Shown in pieces: positions 39,325-49,809 of a stretch of DNA of 64,000 bases (its first letter is position 1; each line of letters opens with the position of its first letter). The notes beneath the pieces were generated by a model. It made no database searches. It was given only the letters and a program-made list of their open reading frames with translations, and was not told the DNA's origin. The position numbers and the translations under genes were made by a program. The stretch comes from Vibrio sp. Of7-15 (lineage in GTDB: Bacteria > Pseudomonadota > Gammaproteobacteria > Enterobacterales > Vibrionaceae). Location: contig NZ_JAKRGH010000002.1 of NCBI RefSeq assembly GCF_022347565.1, positions 1-64,000 of the forward strand, given 5' to 3'.

Positions 39325-40992
39325 TTAATCGTAAGCTTCGTTGTGTACTGCCTGAACTGCACGGCCTGATGGGTCTACGCAGTTTTGGAAAGACTCATCC
39401 CATTCAATGGCTTTAGCAGAAGAACAAGCAACAGAAGGGCCGCCCGGTACGCATTTTGCGGCGTCTTCTAGTGGGAATAGTTCCTCAAAGATTTCTCGGT
39501 ATACGTAACCTTCTTTTGTTGTTGGGGTGTTGTATGGGAAACGATACTGCGCCGTTTCCATCTGCTGATCCGTTACTTTGGCTTCAGCTGTCTCTTTTAA
39601 TGTATCAATCCAGTTGTAGCCTACACCATCTGAGAACTGCTCTTTTTGACGCCATGCAATAGATTCTGGTAGATAATGTTCGAAACACTCACGAAGGATG
39701 TGTTTTTCCATTTTTCCGTTACCACACATCTTATCTTGTGGGTTTAGTCGCATGGCTACATCAATAAACTCTTTGTCTAGGAATGGTACTCGGCCTTCGA
39801 CGCCCCATGCCGCAAGAGATTTGTTAGCACGAGCGCAATCAAACATATTTAGAGCAAGGAGCTTACGTACTGTTTCTTCATGGAACTCTTTAGCATTTGG
39901 TGCTTTGTGGAAGTATAAGTAACCACCAAAAATTTCATCGGCACCTTCACCAGACAATACCATTTTTATGCCCATTGCTTTGATTTTGCGGGCAAGAAGG
40001 AACATTGGCGTAGAAGCGCGGATTGTCGTGACATCATACGTTTCAATGTGATAAATCACATCACGAATAGCGTCTAACCCTTCTTGAATGGTATAGGTCA
40101 TTTCATGGTGGACTGTGCCAAGTTTATCGGCAACATCGCGTGCCGCTACTAGATCGGGAGCACCTTCTAAACCAATGGCAAATGAGTGTAATTGTGGCCA
40201 CCAAGCTTCTGATTTTTCGTCATCTTCAATACGCATTGCAGCAAAACGTTTTGCAACGGCAGAGGTAATAGATGAATCTAGGCCACCAGACAGTAATACA
40301 CCGTAAGGAACGTCGGTCATGAGTTGTCGTTTAACGGCGTCTTCAAGGGCTTGGGTTAAATCTTCTTTGCTTGTTAGGTTGTCTTTAACTGTGTTGTATT
40401 CCATCCAGTCTCGTACGTAATAACGTGTCGGCTCTGCTTGTTTGCTCGAATAAAAGTGGCCAGGAGGGAATTCACTGATGGTTTTACAAACCGGTACTAA
40501 GGCTTTCATTTCTGAGGCTACGTAGTAGTTACCGTGTTCGTCGTAGCCGTGGTAAAGAGGAATAATACCAATATGATCTCGACCGACTAAAAATTCATCG
40601 TTTTCCTCATCATATAGGGCAAAGGCAAAGATACCGTTGAGATCTTCAAGTAACGCGGAGCCTTTTTCACGGTATAGCGCTAAGATAACTTCACAATCAG
40701 AATCTGTTTGGAATTCATAGTTAGATGACAGATCTGCTTCTAGATCTTTATGGTTGTAGATCTCACCATTTACGGCTAGTACGTGCTTTTTATCTTTGCT
40801 ATAGAGAGGTTGAGCACCGCTGTTTAGACCCACAATAGCTAAACGTTCATGAGCGAGAATCGCTTTATCTGATGAATAAATACCAGACCAATCTGGACCA
40901 CGGTGGCGCAGTCTTTTAGACATTTCTAGTGCTACAGTTCTTAGTGGTTTTGGATCACTTTTTATATCTAGAATGCCAAATATTGAACACAT
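39325..40992 (-). CDS. asnB: Asparagine synthase B (glutamine-hydrolysing)
   Basis: 555 residues. Cys2 is the amidotransferase nucleophile (MCSIFGILD), the RHRGPDWSG and NGEIYNH motifs complete the N-terminal glutaminase, and the synthetase domain has the PP-loop LLSGGLDSS near residue 235 and SGEGADEIFGGY. Converts Asp + Gln + ATP to Asn. Stand-alone gene near nagC, as in E. coli, but separated from it by a Kef-type antiporter gene. Confidence 0.97.
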   Translation of the reverse strand: MCSIFGILDIKSDPKPLRTVALEMSKRLRHRGPDWSGIYSSDKAILAHERLAIVGLNSGAQPLYSKDKKHVLAVNGEIYNHKDLEADLSSNYEFQTDSDCEVILALYREKGSALLEDLNGIFAFALYDEENDEFLVGRDHIGIIPLYHGYDEHGNYYVASEMKALVPVCKTISEFPPGHFYSSKQAEPTRYYVRDWMEYNTVKDNLTSKEDLTQALEDAVKRQLMTDVPYGVLLSGGLDSSITSAVAKRFAAMRIEDDEKSEAWWPQLHSFAIGLEGAPDLVAARDVADKLGTVHHEMTYTIQEGLDAIRDVIYHIETYDVTTIRASTPMFLLARKIKAMGIKMVLSGEGADEIFGGYLYFHKAPNAKEFHEETVRKLLALNMFDCARANKSLAAWGVEGRVPFLDKEFIDVAMRLNPQDKMCGNGKMEKHILRECFEHYLPESIAWRQKEQFSDGVGYNWIDTLKETAEAKVTDQQMETAQYRFPYNTPTTKEGYVYREIFEELFPLEDAAKCVPGGPSVACSSAKAIEWDESFQNCVDPSGRAVQAVHNEAYD

Positions 40993-41174
40993 AATTCCCT
41001 CTCTAATCTTTCCATAAACGTATTTGTAATGTGATGTAAATCAATTTGCCATTGTCGCTAAAAAAAGCAACCCATTAATACAAAATAAATTACAAATAGG
41101 TACTAGGTGTGGATTTTTTTTAATAAAAGGTAGGTTTTGTTGTTATTTATCTATGTGTGGTTCAAATAACATAC

Positions 41175-41203
41175 AAAAAAGGTGGCCTGAGCCACCTTTT
41201 AAA
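41175..41203. terminator. Terminator of the Kef-type antiporter gene
   Basis: AAAAGGTGGC and GCCACCTTTT form a hairpin with a four-base loop just past the stop of the antiporter gene. Confidence 0.85.
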
Positions 41204-41214
41204 TAGAAAGTGAA

Positions 41215-42792
41215 TTAGAATTTAGGTTTCAATTTATCGCATACATGGCGTGCAAACCCGCTGCCTGCCTCGTTATAAATATTAAATGCAGCATCCACAC
41301 CTTGTTCGCGCAATATTTCAAGTTGATCACTATATGCAGCAATGGCGGCAACTTGACCTTGATAGTTTCTTGATTGTAATTGTTCTAAAGCAAATTGGTT
41401 TCCTTGGTGGTGAGGCATAGCAAGTAGAACTAGTTTTACTTTACCTGTATCTAAAATGCGCTCCCAAAAATCGGGGTCGGTGGCATCACCAGTAATGACA
41501 TTCCGCCCTTCATTACGGTGTTCTTCTGCGGCTTCAGAGCGAAGCTCAATACCTAAAATAATATCGCCATAGCGTTGGCGTAACTCATCATATGCACCAC
41601 TACCAATGCGGCCCATACCTAGGATGAGTATTTGTGCTTCTCCCGGGTTAATTAATCGATCTTTAGTGTGAAGATCTTCAGGTGCTTGTTCTTTTAACCA
41701 TGCTGCTGATTGTTGGTAGATTTGATGGCCAAAGCGGTTTAATGGGGCGGCGATCAGGAAAGAGAGTGAGACAGCAATAGCAATTGACACTAATAAATCA
41801 CCTGGTAGCCAACCCATTTTAAATGCTAACCCACCAACGATTAAGCCGAATTCGCTGTAATTGAATAGAGATAAGCTGGTCAGAAGTGAGGTACGAATTC
41901 GGAAATTAAACTTATTGATGATGATGAAATATAAAGCGCCTTTAATCGGCAACAAGAGGATTAAGACAATAGCCATCATTAACCCAGACAATGTTGGCTG
42001 CTCTGATAAACCAATGTTTAAGAAAAAGCAGACTAAGAAGAGTTCTTTTAGATTAAACAGAGATTTTGAGAGTTCTGAGGATTTTTTATGACCAGCGAGC
42101 AACATACCTAAGATTAGCGCGCCTAGATCAGGTTTCATTCCAACCAGTTCAAATAGGCCTGCACCTGCAACCAAAGCCAAGAATATACCGTATAAAACTA
42201 ACATTTCACCATGGCCTGCCCAATCTAGAACCTTATAGAAGATAGGGCGAAGAAGTGGCAGAGCAAATAGGGCAAAGGCGGTTATTTCAGGGATTTTTCC
42301 AGTTGATGCAGTTAAAAAGATAACAGCAAAGATGTCTTGCATTACCAGAATACCAATAGCAAGCGTGCCATAGGTTGCGTTCATTTCGCCTTTTTCTTGG
42401 AGAGCTTTTACTGCAAACACAGTACTAGAGAATGAGAGAGCAAAGCTGAGTAGGACTAATTGGCCTAAATCCAATCCTTCTAGCATGCCAATACCAAGTG
42501 TTTTAAGCCCAAGTAGCGCAATCGTAAAAAAGGCGGTAGAAAGCAGGTTGTGAGCTGTAGCACCAAACCAAATTTCTTTGGCAAGTAGGGTCTTTATATC
42601 CAGCTTTAGGCCAATAGTGAACAGGAGTAATGTGACGCCCAAATCTGCGAGTAGTTGTAATGAATCATTGGATTGATAGCCCATGGCATGTAAGCCAAAT
42701 CCAGCAAGCAAAAAGCCCACTAGGGGAGGGAGGTTACATTTGAGTGCAATAAAGCCCGCTATGAAGGCGGTGATGATGAGCATCAATTCCAT
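41215..42792 (-). CDS. Kef-type cation:proton antiporter with TrkA-N domain
   Basis: 525 residues. A CPA2 sodium/proton-exchanger membrane domain with about 12 spans covers residues 1-375. A cytoplasmic RCK-N Rossmann domain follows, with ILILGMGRIGSGAYDEL near 392-408. No C-terminal RCK-C is apparent, unlike YbaL and KefB/C, which makes the protein a short member. Substrate (K+ or Na+) is not evident. It lies between asnB and nagC. Confidence 0.9.
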   Translation of the reverse strand: MELMLIITAFIAGFIALKCNLPPLVGFLLAGFGLHAMGYQSNDSLQLLADLGVTLLLFTIGLKLDIKTLLAKEIWFGATAHNLLSTAFFTIALLGLKTLGIGMLEGLDLGQLVLLSFALSFSSTVFAVKALQEKGEMNATYGTLAIGILVMQDIFAVIFLTASTGKIPEITAFALFALPLLRPIFYKVLDWAGHGEMLVLYGIFLALVAGAGLFELVGMKPDLGALILGMLLAGHKKSSELSKSLFNLKELFLVCFFLNIGLSEQPTLSGLMMAIVLILLLPIKGALYFIIINKFNFRIRTSLLTSLSLFNYSEFGLIVGGLAFKMGWLPGDLLVSIAIAVSLSFLIAAPLNRFGHQIYQQSAAWLKEQAPEDLHTKDRLINPGEAQILILGMGRIGSGAYDELRQRYGDIILGIELRSEAAEEHRNEGRNVITGDATDPDFWERILDTGKVKLVLLAMPHHQGNQFALEQLQSRNYQGQVAAIAAYSDQLEILREQGVDAAFNIYNEAGSGFARHVCDKLKPKF

Positions 42793-42846
42793 AGAGCATT
42801 ACGTCCTTACTAAGGCATGTTATTTAAATAGTGATAGATACAAGAA

Positions 42847-42874
42847 CGGGCTGCACTTATTGAAGTGCAGCCCG
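42847..42874. terminator. Strong hairpin downstream of nagC
   Basis: CGGGCTGCACTT (42847-42858) pairs perfectly with AAGTGCAGCCCG (42863-42874) over a four-base loop. It ends the nagBAC transcript on the minus strand; the T-tract is modest (TTCTTGT). Confidence 0.7.
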
Positions 42875-42904
42875 CTGTATATTGTAACGTATTTTAGCGG
42901 CTAA

Positions 42905-44119
42905 TTATTCTTCTAATAATTTTTGTAACAAAACACCGTTAAGCATGGCACGTTTGATCATTGCAAAGGCTCCCATCGTTGGCTGTTGATAAAGTTCTGA
43001 AGCAACAATAGGGAGATTGTTATGGAATGTTTTGAGTGATTGGTTTTCAATACAACGGCGAATTGCGTGAAATAGGATCTCTTGAGCTAGTGTAACATCA
43101 CCTGCGATAACAATTTTTTGTGGGTTAAATAAGTTAATGGTCATGGCAATGGCTTTACCTAACTGGTTACCTACTCGCAGTAAAGTTTGGGTTGCGAGTT
43201 CATCACCATTGTTTGCGGCTTCACAAATAGCGGCCATTGTGACACTTTCTACGTTTGCCAGTGAAGTGGGGTAGCCTTGTGAGATTAAGTTGTTTACACG
43301 CGTGATAATGGCTGGGTTTGACGCTACCGTTTCTAGGCAACCAAAATTACCGCATTGGCATTTGTCACCAATAGGGTCAATTTGAACATGGCCGATTTCA
43401 CCGACATTGCGGTTATAGCCTAAAAAGACTTGTCCGTTAACAATAATGCCTGCGCCAGTACCTCGATGGACACTGACTAGGATAGAATCTTTGCAATCAC
43501 GACTGGCGCCAAAGTAATGTTCTGCTAGTGCCATACCTCGAACATCATTGCCGACAAAACATTCAACACCAAAGTTGTCTCGAATAGCATCAGAAAGAGC
43601 CAGTTTGTCGATGTCAGTGTTTGGCATGTATTCAACGACCCCTGTTTCAGGGTTGACAAGGCCAGGGAGGGTAATGCCAAAAGCAATAAGTTCTTTTAAT
43701 TTGGCTTGGTTAGCGGCTAAGAATTGTCGGATATGTGCAATGATACCATCAAGTAATTGTTGCTGATTTTGATAGATAAACGGTTGGTATTCGCTTGCGA
43801 GTTCTTTACCGCTTAAATCGTATAGGCTCGTTTGAATGTAATCTCTGCCCAAACGAATAGCGATAGAGTGGAATGGATCAGTTTCTGTGGTTAAGGAGAT
43901 GGCGCGTCGGCCTCCCGTAGAGGCTTGTTGCGCGACCTCTTTAATCAGGCCGCGCTCTAAGAGTTGGCGGGTAATTTTGGTAACGCTTGCTGGAGCTAGC
44001 TGGCTAACATCCGCAACTTGTATCCGTGATATCGGACCTTGCAAGTCAATAAGTCGGTATACAGCAGCACTATTTAGCTGCTTTACTAGATCTACATTAC
44101 CAATTTGTCCGCCAGTCAT
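42905..44119 (-). CDS. nagC: N-acetylglucosamine repressor NagC (ROK family)
   Basis: 404 residues (E. coli 406). An N-terminal helix-turn-helix (PASVTKITRQLLERG) precedes the ROK sugar-binding domain with its zinc motif (CQCGNFGCLET). NagC represses nag genes and is relieved by GlcNAc-6-P. It begins 2 bases after nagA ends, so nagB-nagA-nagC form one operon. Candidate operators are marked upstream of nagB/nagE. Confidence 0.96.
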   Translation of the reverse strand: MTGGQIGNVDLVKQLNSAAVYRLIDLQGPISRIQVADVSQLAPASVTKITRQLLERGLIKEVAQQASTGGRRAISLTTETDPFHSIAIRLGRDYIQTSLYDLSGKELASEYQPFIYQNQQQLLDGIIAHIRQFLAANQAKLKELIAFGITLPGLVNPETGVVEYMPNTDIDKLALSDAIRDNFGVECFVGNDVRGMALAEHYFGASRDCKDSILVSVHRGTGAGIIVNGQVFLGYNRNVGEIGHVQIDPIGDKCQCGNFGCLETVASNPAIITRVNNLISQGYPTSLANVESVTMAAICEAANNGDELATQTLLRVGNQLGKAIAMTINLFNPQKIVIAGDVTLAQEILFHAIRRCIENQSLKTFHNNLPIVASELYQQPTMGAFAMIKRAMLNGVLLQKLLEE

Positions 44120-44121
44120 AG

Positions 44122-45258
44122 TTAATTTTGCTCGTATTGTCCGTTAACAACAGTCGCTCGAACATTGAAGTCTCGGTCAAAGATAGCTAGGTTTGCAACC
44201 ATGCCTTTTTTGATTAGGCCTAGTTTGTTATCTACACCAATAGCGCGTGCAGGGTATAACGTAGCCATACGTAGAGCTTCGTCCAAAGCGATTCCAACGT
44301 GCTCAACAGTATTTTGAACTGCCTCGATCATTGTGAGTGCTGAGCCGCCTAGTGTGCCATTTTCATCAACACACTTGCCATCTCGGTAATATACTTTCTT
44401 ACCAACAAAAATAAAGTAATCCATGTCAGCACCTGCTGGAGCTGTGGCATCGGTCACTAATACGAGCTTTTCACCCTTGATTTTGTGAGCAATTCTGATG
44501 TTTGCGTAGTCAACATGAAAGCCATCTGCAATGATGCCAGCGTAAACTTCAGGAGTATCGTAAATAGCACCAACCACGCCTGGCTCGCGGCCTACCATTG
44601 GGGTCATGGCATTGAAGAGGTGTGTCGCGAAACTGATGCCAGCTTCAAACCCTTTACGTGCTTCTTTGTACGTAGCGTTAGTGTGGCCAATTGCTACAAC
44701 CACACCTGCTTTATTCAAGCGTTCAATGTGCTCTGGGTCGTTTTGTTCTGGCGCTAACGTTACTTTGGTAACCAGATCTTTATTTTCACAGATCAAATCG
44801 ATCATCGAGTCATCCGATGGGCGGATGTAATCGACGCTGTGAATGCCTTTTTTCATGACATTTAGGTATGGACCTTCAAGGTGTAGACCTAGAGATTGGT
44901 TTTCATACTTAGCGTGGTATTCACGAGCCGCCTCAATAGACTGGCGCATGTTTTCATCTGAAGACGTGATTAATGTTGGTAAGAAGCTTGTACAACCGGA
45001 TTTTAGGTTGGCTTCGTGCATGATTTGCATTGTCTCAGCGGTGATTTCATCGTTTAGCATCACGCCACCACAGCCATTTAGCTGCAGGTCAATAAAACCA
45101 GGGCTTAGGTTTGCACCATCAAGGTTACGTATTTCAATACCAGTTGGCAGCTCAGATTCCGGGCAAATTGAGTGGATTGTCACGCCATCAATGATGACGG
45201 CGTGATTTTCCAGCACATCGCTACCGGTATAAATTTTACAGTTGGTCAGCGCGTACAT
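44122..45258 (-). CDS. nagA: N-acetylglucosamine-6-phosphate deacetylase
   Basis: 378 residues, amidohydrolase superfamily. Metal and active-site motifs are seen: [29 protein letters not shown] and TDATAPAG. Removes acetyl from GlcNAc-6-P. Lies 18 bases downstream of nagB and 2 bases upstream of nagC. Confidence 0.97.
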   Translation of the reverse strand: MYALTNCKIYTGSDVLENHAVIIDGVTIHSICPESELPTGIEIRNLDGANLSPGFIDLQLNGCGGVMLNDEITAETMQIMHEANLKSGCTSFLPTLITSSDENMRQSIEAAREYHAKYENQSLGLHLEGPYLNVMKKGIHSVDYIRPSDDSMIDLICENKDLVTKVTLAPEQNDPEHIERLNKAGVVVAIGHTNATYKEARKGFEAGISFATHLFNAMTPMVGREPGVVGAIYDTPEVYAGIIADGFHVDYANIRIAHKIKGEKLVLVTDATAPAGADMDYFIFVGKKVYYRDGKCVDENGTLGGSALTMIEAVQNTVEHVGIALDEALRMATLYPARAIGVDNKLGLIKKGMVANLAIFDRDFNVRATVVNGQYEQN

Positions 45259-45276
45259 CGTAGGAAGATTCCTTAA

Positions 45277-46077
45277 TTATAGGTTTTTAATGTTTTCAGC
45301 TTCTAGCTCTTGGAAGTACTTCACGGTCTTCACTTTTAATTCTTGTGTCGCTGGTTCATCACAAACGATTACTGATTTTGGATGCAGCTGTAGAGCAGAA
45401 ACAGTCCATAGGTGATTTACAGAACCTTCAACAGCAGCTTCAAGAGCAAGTGCTTTGTTGTGGCCTGTAATTAGGATCATGATTTCTTCAGAGTCAAGTA
45501 GAGTGCCTACGCCGATTGTTAGTGCGTATTTTGGCACTTGGTTCATGTCGCCATCAAAGAAACGAGAGTTCGCGATACGAGTATCTTCTGTCAGAGTTTT
45601 GATACGAGTGCGAGAAGATAGGGAGGATGCAGGCTCATTAAATGCGATGTGGCCATCGTTGCCTACGCCACCCATGAATAAATTGATTTTGCCGTAAGAT
45701 TTGATTTTGTCTTCGTAACGTTGGCATTCCGCTGCATGATCGACAGTATTTCCGTCCAGAAGGTTGATGTTTTCTGCTGGAATATCAATGTGGTTGAAGA
45801 AGTTTTCATGCATGAAAGTGCGGTAAGATTCAGGGTGATCTGAAGGGATACCAATGTACTCATCCATGTTAAAAGTCACTACGTGTTTGAAGCTTACTTC
45901 GCCAGCTTTATAAAGCTCGATAAGACGCTTGTATGTGTTTAGCGGAGTACCACCAGTAGGTAGGCCAAGAACGAATGGGCGATCCGCAGTTGGCTTGAAT
46001 TCATTGATGCGGTTAACGATATGACGCGCCGACCACAAACCTACTTCGTTAGCTTTATTAAGTGGAATCAGTCTCAC
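45277..46077 (-). CDS. nagB: Glucosamine-6-phosphate deaminase
   Basis: From the GTG at 46077 (AGAGGT upstream) the protein is 266 residues and begins [13 protein letters not shown], matching E. coli length and start exactly; an upstream extension is rejected. Motifs FNMDEYIG and [14 protein letters not shown] mark the active site. Converts GlcN-6-P to fructose-6-P and ammonia. First gene of nagBAC. Confidence 0.97.
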   Translation of the reverse strand: MRLIPLNKANEVGLWSARHIVNRINEFKPTADRPFVLGLPTGGTPLNTYKRLIELYKAGEVSFKHVVTFNMDEYIGIPSDHPESYRTFMHENFFNHIDIPAENINLLDGNTVDHAAECQRYEDKIKSYGKINLFMGGVGNDGHIAFNEPASSLSSRTRIKTLTEDTRIANSRFFDGDMNQVPKYALTIGVGTLLDSEEIMILITGHNKALALEAAVEGSVNHLWTVSALQLHPKSVIVCDEPATQELKVKTVKYFQELEAENIKNL

Positions 46078-46131
46078 AGTACACCTCTGTATAATTATCA
46101 AAATCTATGTGAATTTTATCGCTACGCGACC

Positions 46132-46151
46132 ATTTTTTCGAATGATAAAAT
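46132..46151. promoter_or_regulatory. Candidate NagC operator near nagB
   Basis: ATTTT (46132-46136) and AAAAT (46147-46151) flank a TTCGAA centre, resembling the A/T-rich dyads bound by NagC. It lies 55 bases upstream of nagB. The match is by eye. Confidence 0.45.
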
Positions 46152-46198
46152 AAGTTTTATGATCTAGCTAGCAAAATAGTTCAAATATCATCCTATCG

Positions 46199-46214
46199 GG
46201 TGATTATGATCACA
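46199..46214. promoter_or_regulatory. Candidate CRP site in the nagB-nagE region
   Basis: GGTGA-TTATGA-TCACA differs from the CRP consensus TGTGA-N6-TCACA at one position in the core. It sits between the two candidate NagC operators, as the CRP site does in E. coli nagE-nagB. Confidence 0.7.
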
Positions 46215-46227
46215 AATGATAAGGTTT

Positions 46228-46247
46228 TAATTTGCGGGGCGAAATTA
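46228..46247. promoter_or_regulatory. Candidate NagC operator near nagE
   Basis: TAATTTGC (46228-46235) faces GCGAAATTA (46239-46247) as a near-palindrome, about 90 bases before the nagE start and about 96 bases centre-to-centre from the first candidate. Confidence 0.5.
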
Positions 46248-46337
46248 ATTACATAAACTGAGCTGGACTAAATCGAGTAGCGAAAAAAGTTACTTAGACA
46301 GAAAGATTCTAAGAAATCCTATAGGGGGAACATACTG

Positions 46338-47894
46338 GTGAATATTCTTGGATATGCGCAAAAATTAGGTAAAGCATTAATGCTTCCTATCGCAACATTA
46401 CCTGTTGCGGCGCTTTTACTACGCTTAGGTCAAGGTGACCTATTAGACATTCCATTCATGGCTCAGGCTGGTGGTGCTATCTTCGGTCAGCTACCACTGC
46501 TATTTGGCCTAGGTATCGCAATCGGTCTTGCTAAAGACGGTTCTGGTGCAGCCGGTCTTGCTGGTGCAGTAGCTTATTTCGTACTTGATGCAACCGCGAA
46601 AACAATCAATGCTGACGTTAATATGTCATTCTTTGGTGGTATTATCGCTGGTATTATTGCTGGTCACTCTTACAACCGTTTCCACGCAACTCGTCTTCCT
46701 GAGTGGTTAGCGTTCTTCGCTGGTAAACGCCTAGTACCGATTATGTCTGGTATTTTTGCTCTAGTCGCGGGTGCGGTAGCTGGCGTTGTATGGCCATCAA
46801 TCCAATCTGGTCTTGATGCATTTGCTCACGCAGTATCTAACTCTGGCGCAATTGGTCAGTTTGTTTATGGTACTCTTAACCGTGGCCTTATCCCTGTTGG
46901 TCTTCACCACGTATTGAACTCTTACTTCTGGTTCGGCATGGGTACTTGTCAGGTAATCAATGTTGAAGCTATCGCAGTTCTAAACGGCGCGACACAGCTT
47001 TGTGTTGACCCTACTCTTGCGAAAACGCTTGTTGCTGGTCAAGCTCATACTTTTGAGTTCGCTAACTCTGTTAACCCTGAAATTACGACAGTTGTTAAAG
47101 AAGTTACTGAAACAGTTAAGTCTGGTGACCTACACCGCTTCTTCGGTGGTGACAAAGGTGCAGGCGTATTCATGAACGGCTTCTTCCCTGTAATGATGTT
47201 CGGTCTACCAGGTGCTGCTCTTGCTATGTACCTTGCAGCTCCTGCAAACAAACGCGCTCAAGTTGGTGGTGCATTATTCTCAGTTGCATTCTGTTCTTTC
47301 CTAACAGGTATTACAGAGCCACTAGAGTTCATGTTCGTGTTCCTTGCTCCTGCTCTATACGCAATGCATGCAGTATTTACTGGTCTGTCTCTAGTTGTTG
47401 CTAACATGTTTGGTACTCTACATGGCTTCGGTTTCTCTGCAGGTCTTATCGACTTTGTATTGAACTGGGGTCTAGCGACTAAGCCACTAACTCTACTTCT
47501 AATCGGTCTAGCTTTCGGTGCTCTATACTTCTTCACATTCAGCTTCGCAATCCGCGCTTTCAACCTGAAGTCGCCTGGTCGTGAAGATGACGATGAAGCT
47601 GCTGGTGACGCAAATGCAGAAAGTGGTGACCTAGCTCGCCAATACCTAAAAGCACTTGGTGGTCACGGTAACCTAACAACAATCGACGCTTGTATTACTC
47701 GTCTACGTCTAACGCTGAAAGACCGCTCTGTTGCAAACGAAGCTGTTCTTAAGAAGTTAGGTGCTAAAGGTGTTGTTAAACTAGGTGAAAATAACCTACA
47801 GGTTATCCTTGGTCCTCTAGCTGAAATCATTGCGGGTGAAATGAAAAACATCCCTGCATCAGATGACCTTTCAGATGTGAATCTTCCAAAGTAA
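46338..47894 (+). CDS. nagE: PTS N-acetylglucosamine transporter subunit IIBC
   Basis: 518 residues from a GTG with GGGGGAA upstream. The EIIC membrane domain (about 1-400) is followed by the EIIB domain with its phosphorylated Cys in TTIDACITRLRL. Unlike E. coli NagE (648 residues) there is no EIIA domain, so phosphate must come from the separate glucose EIIA (Crr), as in vibrios. Divergent from nagBAC, with operator-like sites between. Confidence 0.96.
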   Translation: MNILGYAQKLGKALMLPIATLPVAALLLRLGQGDLLDIPFMAQAGGAIFGQLPLLFGLGIAIGLAKDGSGAAGLAGAVAYFVLDATAKTINADVNMSFFGGIIAGIIAGHSYNRFHATRLPEWLAFFAGKRLVPIMSGIFALVAGAVAGVVWPSIQSGLDAFAHAVSNSGAIGQFVYGTLNRGLIPVGLHHVLNSYFWFGMGTCQVINVEAIAVLNGATQLCVDPTLAKTLVAGQAHTFEFANSVNPEITTVVKEVTETVKSGDLHRFFGGDKGAGVFMNGFFPVMMFGLPGAALAMYLAAPANKRAQVGGALFSVAFCSFLTGITEPLEFMFVFLAPALYAMHAVFTGLSLVVANMFGTLHGFGFSAGLIDFVLNWGLATKPLTLLLIGLAFGALYFFTFSFAIRAFNLKSPGREDDDEAAGDANAESGDLARQYLKALGGHGNLTTIDACITRLRLTLKDRSVANEAVLKKLGAKGVVKLGENNLQVILGPLAEIIAGEMKNIPASDDLSDVNLPK

Positions 47895-47920
47895 TTTGAT
47901 TACTTAAGGCATCAGAATAG

Positions 47921-47951
47921 AAACCGCTCCTTCAAGGGGCGGTTTTTTTTT
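47921..47951 (+). terminator. Terminator of nagE
   Basis: AAACCGC and GCGGTTT form the stem, followed by a long T-run, 25 bases past the stop. Confidence 0.88.
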
Positions 47952-48058
47952 GTTCATATAAAAAACTATTTGATTCTACTGGTTGAGTCTATGGTCATAA
48001 TCGTGGATCATGTAAAGTTATCATTCTTGACAATACTAAAATGTATGAGGTGCTATTG

Positions 48059-49723
48059 ATGAGTGAGTCTGAGGCTCGTCCGTCCAACTTTATCCGTCAG
48101 ATCATAGATAAAGATCTTGCTGATGGTAAACATACCAGCGTGCACACCCGTTTTCCGCCAGAGCCGAATGGTTACTTGCATATCGGTCACGCTAAATCTA
48201 TCTGCCTAAACTTTGGTATTGCTCAGGACTATCAGGGGCAGTGTAATCTTCGTTTTGATGATACTAACCCAGAAAAAGAAGACATTGAGTACGTAGAATC
48301 TATTAAGAACGATGTTAGCTGGTTAGGTTTTGAGTGGAGTGGTGATATTCATTACTCTTCTAACTACTTCGACAAGTTACATGGCTTTGCTATAGAGCTG
48401 ATTTCTAAAGGTTTAGCGTATGTTGAAGAGCTAAGTCCTGAGCAGATCCGTGAATATCGTGGCACACTTACTGAGGCGGGTAAACACAGCCCGTATCGTG
48501 AGCGTAGCGTAGAAGAGAACCTTGAATTATTCGCTAAAATGAAAAATGGCGAATTTGAAGAGGGAACGGCTTGTTTGCGTGCCAAGATCGACATGGCTTC
48601 ACCGTTTATGGTGCTGCGTGATCCTGTTTTATATCGTGTACGTTTTGCCCATCACCATCAAACGGGTGATAAGTGGTGTATATACCCAATGTACGATTTT
48701 ACACACTGTATTTCAGATGCCTTAGAGGGAATCACTCACTCTATTTGTACTCTTGAATTCCAGGATAATCGTCGCTTATACGATTGGGTTTTAGATAATA
48801 TTACGATTGATTGTCAGCCGCGTCAGTATGAATTTAGTCGTTTAAACCTTGAATATACGGTGATGTCTAAGCGTAAGCTTAACCAATTGGTAACTGAGAA
48901 CTTAGTTAACGGTTGGGATGACCCTCGTATGCCAACTATCTCTGGTTTACGCCGTCGTGGTTTTACTTCTGCGTCTATTCGTGAGTTTTGTAAGCGTATT
49001 GGTGTAACTAAGCAAGAAAATACCATTGAGATGGGCTCGCTAGAATCATGTATTCGTGATGACCTTAATGACAATGCACCACGTGCAATGGCTGTACTTG
49101 ATCCAATCAAAGTAGTGATTGAAAACTTTGACGGTGAAACAGAAACACTGAGCGTTAAGAATCACCCAAATAAACCAGAGATGGGTGAACGTGATGTTCC
49201 ATTCTCGCGTGAACTTTGGATTGAGCGTGAAGATTTCCGTGAAGAAGCAAATAAGAAGTACAAGCGTCTTGTTCTTGGTAAAGAAGTTCGACTGCGTGGC
49301 GCGTATGTAATTAAAGCTGAACGTGTAGAAAAAGATGAAGAAGGTAACATCACGACTATTTTCTGTAGTTATGATGCAGAAACATTAGGTAAGAACCCTG
49401 CTGATGGCCGTAAGGTCAAAGGTGTAATTCACTGGGTGTCTGCTGAAAAAGGTGTGCCTGCTGAAATCCGTTTATACGATCGTTTATTTACGGTAGCTAA
49501 CCCGGGTGCTGCTGATGATTTCTCGGCAACGTTAAACCCTGAATCACTCACTGTGGTTCGTGGTGTGGTAGAGCCAAGTCTACAAGAAGCAAAAGCCGAG
49601 GTGGGGTATCAGTTTGAGCGTACAGGCTACTTCTGTGCTGATAATAAAGATTCGTCCGCTGAGTCACTAGTATTTAACCGTACTGTTGGACTTCGTGATA
49701 CATGGGCAAAAATTGGTGATTAA
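48059..49723 (+). CDS. glnS: Glutaminyl-tRNA synthetase
   Basis: From the ATG at 48059 (GAGGTGC upstream) the protein is 554 residues, as in E. coli, and starts [17 protein letters not shown]. Class I signatures HIGH (in [10 protein letters not shown]) and VMSKRK are present, with the anticodon-binding barrels at the C-terminus. An in-frame ATG six codons upstream is rejected on homology. Confidence 0.97.
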   Translation: MSESEARPSNFIRQIIDKDLADGKHTSVHTRFPPEPNGYLHIGHAKSICLNFGIAQDYQGQCNLRFDDTNPEKEDIEYVESIKNDVSWLGFEWSGDIHYSSNYFDKLHGFAIELISKGLAYVEELSPEQIREYRGTLTEAGKHSPYRERSVEENLELFAKMKNGEFEEGTACLRAKIDMASPFMVLRDPVLYRVRFAHHHQTGDKWCIYPMYDFTHCISDALEGITHSICTLEFQDNRRLYDWVLDNITIDCQPRQYEFSRLNLEYTVMSKRKLNQLVTENLVNGWDDPRMPTISGLRRRGFTSASIREFCKRIGVTKQENTIEMGSLESCIRDDLNDNAPRAMAVLDPIKVVIENFDGETETLSVKNHPNKPEMGERDVPFSRELWIEREDFREEANKKYKRLVLGKEVRLRGAYVIKAERVEKDEEGNITTIFCSYDAETLGKNPADGRKVKGVIHWVSAEKGVPAEIRLYDRLFTVANPGAADDFSATLNPESLTVVRGVVEPSLQEAKAEVGYQFERTGYFCADNKDSSAESLVFNRTVGLRDTWAKIGD

Positions 49724-49764
49724 ATAAATTGGCCGCTAATTAATGGGCCTGTTTATTTGGATGT

Positions 49765-49796
49765 AAAAAAACCAGCGTAATTGCTGGTTTTTTATT
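49765..49796. terminator. Bidirectional terminator between glnS and fur
   Basis: AAAAAACCAGC and GCTGGTTTTTT form a hairpin with A and T runs on either side of convergent genes. Confidence 0.9.
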
Positions 49797-49809
49797 ATTA
49801 GTTTAAATA

